Below, in pieces: positions 1 to 5,666 of a stretch of DNA of 8,383 bases (position 1 is the stretch's first letter; every line of letters begins with the position of its first letter). Origin of the DNA: Planctomicrobium sp. (GTDB lineage Bacteria; Planctomycetota; Planctomycetia; Planctomycetales; Planctomycetaceae). Below the pieces are notes generated by a model. That model was not told where the DNA came from and ran no database searches. It was given only the letters and a program-made list of their open reading frames with translations. The stretch spans positions 1 to 8,383 of the forward strand of contig JAJDEL010000041.1 of the NCBI GenBank assembly GCA_029259835.1, read 5' to 3'. The translations under genes and the position numbers were made by a program.

Positions 1-127
1 GGCTCAATGCCTGACGATCTAGCGCTCCGAGCACCATCGCCAGAAACAACATTGCCAGAACCCACCATTGCCAGGTGCGATCAAACCAGCTTTCCGGCAG
101 TGTGTCGTCGAGTTGGTCGTCTGACAT
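1..127 (-). CDS. MFS transporter, N-terminal fragment (cut by window edge)
   Basis: Reading leftwards from the ATG at 127-125 gives 42 complete codons before the window ends. The N-terminus is short and acidic (MSDDQLDDTLPESWFDR), followed by a Trp-rich amphipathic stretch and the first membrane helix (VLAMLFLAMVLGAL), which ends in DRQALS. An Asp-Arg-Gln motif just after helix 1 is characteristic of Major Facilitator permeases of the anion:cation symporter/hexuronate type, which carry sugar acids across the inner membrane. It starts 51 bp after the sulfatase stop on the same strand, so it is probably co-transcribed. The upstream region is A/G-rich (AGAAAGAA) but has no strong Shine-Dalgarno. 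In this cluster it is the likely importer of the substrate handled by the cytoplasmic enzymes. Only about a tenth of the protein is visible, so substrate class is inference and another helix-1-containing permease cannot be fully excluded. Confidence 0.72.
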   Translation of the reverse strand, partial: MSDDQLDDTLPESWFDRTWQWWVLAMLFLAMVLGALDRQALS

Positions 128-178
128 GTTTGTTTTCTTTCTAATGTGGAGAGACAATCGATTGCAGCAAGAGTCGGC

Positions 179-1681
179 CTACTTATATCCGTGGTTAATT
201 TGCGTCCCATGACCGATATCAAGTTCTTGTGGATATCGTGATTCCAATTCGTCAGCCCAGCATTCACGTCCCGTTTCACGTAGTCGCCGCATGTAATCGC
301 GCAGCTGACCTCGTGTATCCTGCGGGCCACCTTCCTGAAGGGAAACCCACATATTATCACATGCGTGTGTCGCAGTACGCATCATTTCCAAATACCAGTC
401 CTCATAGAGTGTCATGGCATGACCAACAAGTTGCCGATGATCGGGCGCGAGATCGTTTTGTTCGTGTGGATCGTTTTTAATATCGAACAATAGAGTGTCG
501 GGCAGGCATTGGTATCCATCGTGAAAAATGCGCAGGCAAATAAAATCCTCGAATCGAATAGCGCGAGAGAGCCCTCCCGCTCCCGCTCCCAGAACCAGAT
601 AGTCCCGGCCCGATTCCTCGCTGGAACATAATTCGCGAGCAAAACTAGCACCGTCCCAGTTGCCGGGCACGTTTGCACCGACGAGTTCCAGAACCGTTGC
701 TGCAAAGTCGATCTGATAATAGAGGGCTTTGTCGACGCGTCCACACTGATCGTCGGTCACGCCTGGCCAACGGATAATCAACGGCAAACGTGATGACGGA
801 TTGTCGGCAAAGCGGTGTCCTGCGTAGATATTCATTTCACCGAGGTTCTCGCCATGATCAGACGAAATGACTATCGCTGTGTCCTCCCAGATTCCGAGTT
901 GTTCCAGCCGTTCACGTAAGAGGCCAATATGATGATCTAAGTAGTTCAAACCTGTGTCGTAACCATCAAACATTCGCCGCACATCATTCATTGAAGCGGC
1001 TTGTGCCGGCATCTTGGGATACTCATCAAAACGGATATGGAAATCAAACATATCCTGAGCCGATTGAATTCCGCACCCATCCCAGTGTACTTTGCGGATA
1101 TCTTCAGTCAACCATTCCGGAATCGGATCGTTTGCGAAGGGGTTTCCAAATTCGTCCGGTGTTCGGTATGGCCAGTGGACGTCCCAGAAATTGAGGTGCA
1201 AAAACCAGTTTTCATCCTGTCCGTGTCGAACCAGCCAGTCATCCGCAACCGATGAAATATCTTCGGCCATTTCAAGGCCTTTCTTGGACATGTTGTGTAC
1301 ATCGCTGAATCCGGCCAGTGCAAAATGATTTGAATGTCGCTCTGAAAACGCACTCACGGTTGCCGTGCGGTAGCCGAGTTCCTGCAACCCGTTCATCCAG
1401 TTGGTTGTACCAAGAGAAGAACGAAACCCTCTGGGTCGGCCTTCGACGAATGGGTCTGCGGCTGTTCCGATATGATCAACCACGCCAGTGTGAATGCCGA
1501 AACGCCCCATAAACAACGCCGCCCGCGAAGGATGGCACGGGCCGTCCGAGTAGTAACAGTTATCGAATCGTACTCCATCTGCTGAGATTCGGTCGATGTT
1601 TGGGCTGGTTTGGCGATGGTAGCCGTAACATCCAAGATGATCGGCCCGCAATGAATCAATATCGATATAAACAATCCGCAT
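179..1681 (-). CDS. Sulfatase (formylglycine type), apparently cytoplasmic
   Basis: 500-aa member of the type I sulfatase / alkaline phosphatase superfamily, hydrolysing sulfate esters. The N-terminus is strand 1 with the metal site (D7, D9, then LRADHLGCYGY at 11-21). The formylglycine motif is C49-H-P-S-R53, with Cys49 the residue converted by formylglycine-generating enzyme, followed by ALFMGRFGIHTGV. Later come a conserved WDVHWPYRTP block (His169) and the C-terminal metal motif SSDHGENLGE (D275, H276) with H289 in YAGHRF. Length is normal for the family. Start at ATG 1681: an in-frame TAA lies three codons upstream and strand 1 begins at residue 2, so there is no signal peptide, unlike most glycan sulfatases of planctomycetes. 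It sits 41 bp after the lactonase-like gene and 51 bp before the permease. This suggests action on an imported sulfated mono- or oligosaccharide. Substrate unknown; a phospho- or phosphonate monoester hydrolase activity is possible within the superfamily. Confidence 0.93.
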   Translation of the reverse strand: MRIVYIDIDSLRADHLGCYGYHRQTSPNIDRISADGVRFDNCYYSDGPCHPSRAALFMGRFGIHTGVVDHIGTAADPFVEGRPRGFRSSLGTTNWMNGLQELGYRTATVSAFSERHSNHFALAGFSDVHNMSKKGLEMAEDISSVADDWLVRHGQDENWFLHLNFWDVHWPYRTPDEFGNPFANDPIPEWLTEDIRKVHWDGCGIQSAQDMFDFHIRFDEYPKMPAQAASMNDVRRMFDGYDTGLNYLDHHIGLLRERLEQLGIWEDTAIVISSDHGENLGEMNIYAGHRFADNPSSRLPLIIRWPGVTDDQCGRVDKALYYQIDFAATVLELVGANVPGNWDGASFARELCSSEESGRDYLVLGAGAGGLSRAIRFEDFICLRIFHDGYQCLPDTLLFDIKNDPHEQNDLAPDHRQLVGHAMTLYEDWYLEMMRTATHACDNMWVSLQEGGPQDTRGQLRDYMRRLRETGRECWADELESRYPQELDIGHGTQINHGYK

Positions 1682-1722
1682 TATATTTTATTCCAGACTT
1701 TTAATTTTGCTTTCGATTAATC

Positions 1723-3681
1723 TTATATAGTCATATCAAGGCGAATGACTGCGTAAGGGTTCAATAGCAGGGAAAGGCAACCGTCATTCGAATCGTGGAT
1801 TTCGTCGGAAGTGGCTCGCCACTCTTCGGGATCCGTCATCGCATGAACGACATTCGTTTCATCAAGCACTCGGGTATGTACGACCGAAGCCAACCCTCGA
1901 ATTTCCACCTGTTGTATTTTGTCCGTCATGTTGGCCACAAGAACTCGTTTACGTTTCTTATGGATCAAAACCAGTCCGTCGACCTGAAGTGGCCTGCTGG
2001 AATGCGACATCGTGATTCGCCCTCCAGCGAGTTCACCACAGTCGGCCATGACATGATATAGTGGAAAGACTGACTCGGGAATCGAACAAAATTTTTCCGG
2101 AAGGGGAGAACCAGAAGCCGTTTCCATTACCCCCTTCCAGCCAGTGGTCTCGTAGTATGTCACACTGTCTGCTCCACTCTGGGCGAGATACTTCAAGCTT
2201 CCTACCGTCCAACAAGCCCCAAACAGTGACATCTGACGTTCGTCTACGGAAAACGGAAGCTGGCCTGGAGCAACTGGGGGATCAGCGCCGAGATGTTTGT
2301 TGAAACGAGGTCGAAGCGTGATCGGAGTGACCGCCAACGGCAAACAGTCGATGAACTTCCGAGCGCTGAGAACCGTGTCGGCTTGGGCTTGCAGCGTTTC
2401 CACAAGAGAACTGTTATCGAATGCGTGAACCTGTGGATTGAGGGAATAGCAAACGCAATCGAGCAGCTCAAGCGGAGGACGCGCCCGGTTCAATTCGGTG
2501 AAGTAATAATTCGTACCGGAACCGATACAGGACTGAGCACAGTACTCAAGCAATCGTTCTTTCGCAAGTTTGATCGACGCTGCCGATGTTGAATCCTCTC
2601 CATCGCGGAACAGAAGCCATCGGCAAACAGTCGGTTGAATCTCACGCAGGTGTTCGGTCAGCGCATCTAGTTCAGAGTTGGAGCCCGACAGGTGCAACGC
2701 CATTTCGAGTGGAACGCCGAGTACTTGCGCCTGTTTGTTGGCTTTAATCAGATGTGCCCAGAAATCATTGTCTGCCGGACGGAGATCAACGCGCAGATGA
2801 GACAGTTGAAGTCGTTTCAGATGCTCTATTTCTCGGACGGTGAGTGGCTGGTTATGAGACGCACAGCAAACACCGATCGTGGGAAGCGAACCCTGCTGTT
2901 CGCGTTCGATGTCGAACGTCACGACTTGTGTCTTCCCATCACTGCAAACACGGGATTCAGTAGGAATAGTGCCGTCGAGAGATAATGTAACGGATTGTTC
3001 GACGCGTGTCCCCTCTTTAATCTCCACGGGATAAGGAAGTCGCAGGGGCGTGCAGAATGTTTTGAATGATGCATCGGACCAGTTCCGCTGGTCCTCCATT
3101 TCGAACAGGTCGCCGGTTATGTGCAGCTCCGCATGAAGACCGGATTGCACTTCGTGAGCAATGGATGTCATATCCAGAAACGGAGCGTCCGGTTGAATCC
3201 ATTGAGGAAGTGTTCCCTCAATGATTGCCCCGTCTTCCTGAACAACACGGCAGCGTGCCCCTGCGCATGTGGCGGGATGCAGAATGCAAAACCCAATGCG
3301 ACTTCGCAGGAATGTTGATCTCGCAGCACCGTCCATTTTAAAGACGATTGTTCCGTCGGGTTCGCCAGTAATTTCTCCCGTCCATACGAAATCGATTTGT
3401 TCTGTTTCATCAATGTGCTCGGCCTGGTACGTGACCTGGAAGCGGTCTTCGTCGATTTTCGTGTTTATTTCCGACAAAACTGCCGGAATTGTACCCCAAA
3501 AACGGTCTCGGACAGCCACGTAGATTCGCCGAATGACTTCGCGATTTCCGAACCGAAGATACCGCAAATCGCCACCTTCCAACAACATGCTCAGCGGTCC
3601 GGCTCGAAGCGGTTGTACTTCGGGCAACGGTTTATCGAAGCCATAGTATAAAACCCGCCGTGGAAGGTGCGAAGAATTCAT
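1723..3681 (-). CDS. D-apionate lactonase-like protein (ApnL family, putative)
   Basis: 652-aa protein with no signal peptide or membrane segment and many Cys (17), so probably cytoplasmic. The N-terminal third looks like a beta-rich domain: LRAGPLSMLLEGGDLRYLRF at 25-44, then VIRRIYVAVRDRFWGTIPA at 49-67. The middle (about 265-500) looks like an alpha/beta barrel with LRVDLRPAD (296-304), a YYFTELNRARPP block (392-403, Glu396) and CYSLNPQVHAFD (411-422). Then come SVTYYETTGWKGVMETASGS (506-525), VFPLYHVMAD (538-547) and a small C-terminal beta domain ending NPYAVIRLD. From memory these blocks match the D-apionate lactonase family of apiose catabolism, which opens D-apionolactone to D-apionate; I could not align it. 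It could instead be a lactonase or glycosidase-like enzyme for another sugar acid. The start at 3681 has a weak GGAAA 8-9 nt upstream. It lies between the aldolase (106 bp) and the sulfatase (41 bp) and is likely in the same transcript. The CDS is certain; the function is moderate. Confidence 0.62.
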   Translation of the reverse strand: MNSSHLPRRVLYYGFDKPLPEVQPLRAGPLSMLLEGGDLRYLRFGNREVIRRIYVAVRDRFWGTIPAVLSEINTKIDEDRFQVTYQAEHIDETEQIDFVWTGEITGEPDGTIVFKMDGAARSTFLRSRIGFCILHPATCAGARCRVVQEDGAIIEGTLPQWIQPDAPFLDMTSIAHEVQSGLHAELHITGDLFEMEDQRNWSDASFKTFCTPLRLPYPVEIKEGTRVEQSVTLSLDGTIPTESRVCSDGKTQVVTFDIEREQQGSLPTIGVCCASHNQPLTVREIEHLKRLQLSHLRVDLRPADNDFWAHLIKANKQAQVLGVPLEMALHLSGSNSELDALTEHLREIQPTVCRWLLFRDGEDSTSAASIKLAKERLLEYCAQSCIGSGTNYYFTELNRARPPLELLDCVCYSLNPQVHAFDNSSLVETLQAQADTVLSARKFIDCLPLAVTPITLRPRFNKHLGADPPVAPGQLPFSVDERQMSLFGACWTVGSLKYLAQSGADSVTYYETTGWKGVMETASGSPLPEKFCSIPESVFPLYHVMADCGELAGGRITMSHSSRPLQVDGLVLIHKKRKRVLVANMTDKIQQVEIRGLASVVHTRVLDETNVVHAMTDPEEWRATSDEIHDSNDGCLSLLLNPYAVIRLDMTI

Positions 3682-3724
3682 TGCTGGTTTCCGACTTAAT
3701 AAATGTCCGGTATATCTTTATCAA

Positions 3725-3768
3725 GACAATCTATCAGAGACACCGGGGCGGTGAAAGGTCTCATTGTC
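3725..3768 (-). other. Imperfect hairpin in the aldolase/lactonase-like intergenic gap
   Basis: The 106-bp gap between genes 3 and 4 contains nested inverted repeats. Outer arms are gacaat (3725-3730) and attgtc (3763-3768), middle arms gaga (3737-3740) and tctc (3759-3762), and inner arms caccg (3741-3745) and cggtg (3749-3753) closing a 3-nt GGG (RNA: CCC) loop. Bulges of about 5-6 nt lie on each side. No U-run follows on either strand, so this does not look like a Rho-independent terminator. It could be an mRNA processing or stability element that tunes expression of the downstream lactonase-like, sulfatase and permease genes, or it could be chance. Confidence 0.35.
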
Positions 3769-3787
3769 GACTGATAATGACAGAACA

Positions 3788-4573
3788 TCAAAGATGATTA
3801 TCGGTGCCATCTCGAATCGCGTGAATACCCTGCCGTAACGCTTGTTGGTAAATCCAAACATCGGCGGTATAAACCAGGAAGCGAAATCCCTGATCGCGCC
3901 GCATCTTGACTTCTTCGAGATTCAGTGATCCGTAACCAGCGGCTTTACCATGCCGCTGAGATGCTTCCTGCACGGTATTAACCGCACGATCAAAATCCGG
4001 ATGGTTGAACTGACCAGGAATGCCGAGAGACGCTGTCAGGTCGAATTGACCTATCCATAATACATCAACACCGTCGACCGCCGCTATGGAATCGACATTT
4101 TCGACGCCCCGCGCTGTTTCGATTTGAATGACGATGAGTGTTTCGTCGTTGCTGTGCTTCATCTTGGCCGGAACATCGCTGTCCGTGTAATCGTCGTTGG
4201 CAAGATTGAAGGCCACTCCACGTTGTCCCTTAGGCGGATATTTCGCAAACTTTACAATCTGTTTCGCCTGCTCGGCATCTTCCACAATCGGGGAGACGAT
4301 TCCCATGGCGCCTGCGTCCAAAGCGCGGGAAACGTAGTGGTATTGGATCGCGGGAATCCGAACAAGCGGCACCATTCTGGTTAAACGTGTTGTGCCCATC
4401 AGCATCTTCATGGTCTGAATGTGCCAGCCGGAATGCTCCATATCGAAAACGCCAAATTCAGCCCCCGCATTGGCGGCAATTCGTCCAATCCCATCAGTGG
4501 CAAACTCCATGAACATGGTACCAACGCTAACGCCACCATCTGCCAACATGTGTTTCACGGAGTTTTGTTTCAT
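3788..4573 (-). CDS. HpcH/HpaI family class II aldolase (2-keto-3-deoxy sugar acid aldolase-like)
   Basis: 261 aa, full family length. Cytoplasmic TIM-barrel aldolase that, in known members, reversibly cleaves 2-keto-3-deoxy or 4-hydroxy-2-keto acids to pyruvate plus an aldehyde using a divalent metal. Visible landmarks: opening GTMFMEF (18-24); GVFDMEHSGW (41-50) with the Asp44/Glu46/His47 catalytic cluster; VRIP (71-74) with substrate-binding Arg72; ALDAGAMGIVSPIVEDAEQA (84-103); KYPPKGQRGV (111-120); metal ligand Glu152 in QIETARGVEN; metal ligand Asp178 in IGQFDLTASLG. The last motif has Gln-Phe where many relatives have Gly-Pro-x-Asp, a small deviation next to the active site. The start at 4573 is supported by AGGT 8 nt upstream. 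It follows the dehydrogenase by 61 bp. Pairing with a lactonase-like protein and a hydroxyacid dehydrogenase points to sugar-acid breakdown. A citrate-lyase-beta-like role is less likely given the motifs. Confidence 0.92.
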   Translation of the reverse strand: MKQNSVKHMLADGGVSVGTMFMEFATDGIGRIAANAGAEFGVFDMEHSGWHIQTMKMLMGTTRLTRMVPLVRIPAIQYHYVSRALDAGAMGIVSPIVEDAEQAKQIVKFAKYPPKGQRGVAFNLANDDYTDSDVPAKMKHSNDETLIVIQIETARGVENVDSIAAVDGVDVLWIGQFDLTASLGIPGQFNHPDFDRAVNTVQEASQRHGKAAGYGSLNLEEVKMRRDQGFRFLVYTADVWIYQQALRQGIHAIRDGTDNHL

Positions 4574-4581
4574 CGTCTTTT

Positions 4582-4585
4582 ACCT
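4582..4585 (-). promoter_or_regulatory. Weak ribosome binding site for the aldolase
   Basis: AGGT in the mRNA sense lies 8 nt before the ATG at 4573, inside a 61-bp gap that otherwise shows only a short GAATC/GATTC inverted repeat. It supports the chosen start, which also coincides with the usual HpaI N-terminus. Confidence 0.5.
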
Positions 4586-4634
4586 GATGTTGAGAATCGT
4601 AGGGTGTCTGAGATTCGGCTGAAGTTAATTGGGT

Positions 4635-5666
4635 TTATGCGAAACGGGCCAGCTTCTCCCGTAGTCGCGGATGCTCCAGAACATCACGATTGACGACATT
4701 ATTGGGAATACGGCCCGATGCCACCTCCAAAATACTACTACAGGCACTTTGACCGTTTCCTAAAAAACACTCATCCGTCCAGCACAAAGCATGCGGTGAT
4801 AAGATCACATTATCGAGTGTCAGTAAGGGATCGGTCGGCTCGGGAGGTTCTTTTTCAAACACGTCCAGCCCGGCACCGGCAATTCGTTCAACTTGCAGTG
4901 CTTCAGTCAAAGCTTGCTGATCAACAATGGGACCGCGCGCAACATTAATCAGGTAAGCCCGCTGTGTCATCCGGGCAATACGTTCGGCATTGATCAAATG
5001 GTGCGTCTGATCCGTGAGTGAACAGCAGATGCAAACATAGTCAGATGCTGCCATGAGTTCATCAAGATTCAACAACTCGACTCTGAGTTCGGCAGCCTGT
5101 GATTCGTCAACATAGGGATCGAATGCGACACACCGCATATCAAATGGTTTTGCCAGACGAACAACCTCGCGCCCAATACTGCCCAACCCGATGACTCCCA
5201 GTGTGCGACCGGTCACACCCTGTCCCATGTGGTTCAGTTTGTCATTCCAGCGGTTTTCGCGAGTCATTCGATCTTTAATAAGCAGTTTATGTGTCAGAGA
5301 GAGTAAAAGTGTCAGAGCGGTGACAGCGACGGGGCGCTGCACACCATCCGGAGTGATCGTCAGCAGTACGTCATGCTCCGTACAAGCGGGAACATCAACA
5401 TTGTCGTAGCCAACTCCGAACCGAGCGACAATTGCCAACTTCTCAGCCCCAGCAACGGTTTCGGCTGTGACCTGAGGAGCAAGCACAAGAAGGGCATTAT
5501 AACCACGAATATGATCTGGACTGAGTTGCCGAACATCATCGGCAAGGAAATCCCATTCGACTCCCTCGGCCTCGTCCAAAGCCCTTAGTCCGATGTCTCC
5601 AAAGCTGATTGAGCCATTCGATGAGAGGAAATCTCGGGTCAGACCTACTCGAAATACATCACTCAT
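4635..5666 (-). CDS. D-2-hydroxyacid dehydrogenase (phosphoglycerate dehydrogenase-like)
   Basis: 343-aa NAD-dependent oxidoreductase. The substrate domain (about 1-110 and 300-343) contains IVARFGVGYDNVDVPACTEH (79-98). The Rossmann domain has GRTLGVIGLGSIGREVVRLA (153-172; GxGxxG at 160-165) and the ribose-binding Asp183 in AFDPY. The catalytic triad is Arg244 (NVARGPIVD), Glu273 (LDVFEKEPP) and His292 (ILSPHALCW). There is no C-terminal ACT regulatory domain, so it is unlikely to be the dedicated serine-pathway enzyme and more likely interconverts a 2-hydroxy and a 2-keto acid (glyoxylate, hydroxypyruvate or sugar-acid type). Start chosen at 5666, not the upstream in-frame ATG at 5711: MSDVFRVGLTRDF begins strand 1, and GGAG lies 7 nt upstream. 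The start overlaps the stop of the glycoside hydrolase by 8 bp (ATGAGTGA), implying translational coupling. The aldolase follows after 61 bp. Substrate is not determinable from sequence. Confidence 0.93.
   Translation of the reverse strand: MSDVFRVGLTRDFLSSNGSISFGDIGLRALDEAEGVEWDFLADDVRQLSPDHIRGYNALLVLAPQVTAETVAGAEKLAIVARFGVGYDNVDVPACTEHDVLLTITPDGVQRPVAVTALTLLLSLTHKLLIKDRMTRENRWNDKLNHMGQGVTGRTLGVIGLGSIGREVVRLAKPFDMRCVAFDPYVDESQAAELRVELLNLDELMAASDYVCICCSLTDQTHHLINAERIARMTQRAYLINVARGPIVDQQALTEALQVERIAGAGLDVFEKEPPEPTDPLLTLDNVILSPHALCWTDECFLGNGQSACSSILEVASGRIPNNVVNRDVLEHPRLREKLARFA

Noticed and set aside
3725..3768. Reading the intergenic hairpin as a Rho-independent terminator
   Set aside because: Stem is broken by bulges, and no run of U follows it on either strand.
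4594..4616. GAATC/GATTC inverted repeat between the dehydrogenase and aldolase genes
   Set aside because: Only 5 bp arms with a 13-nt loop and no U-run; expected by chance and not a credible terminator.
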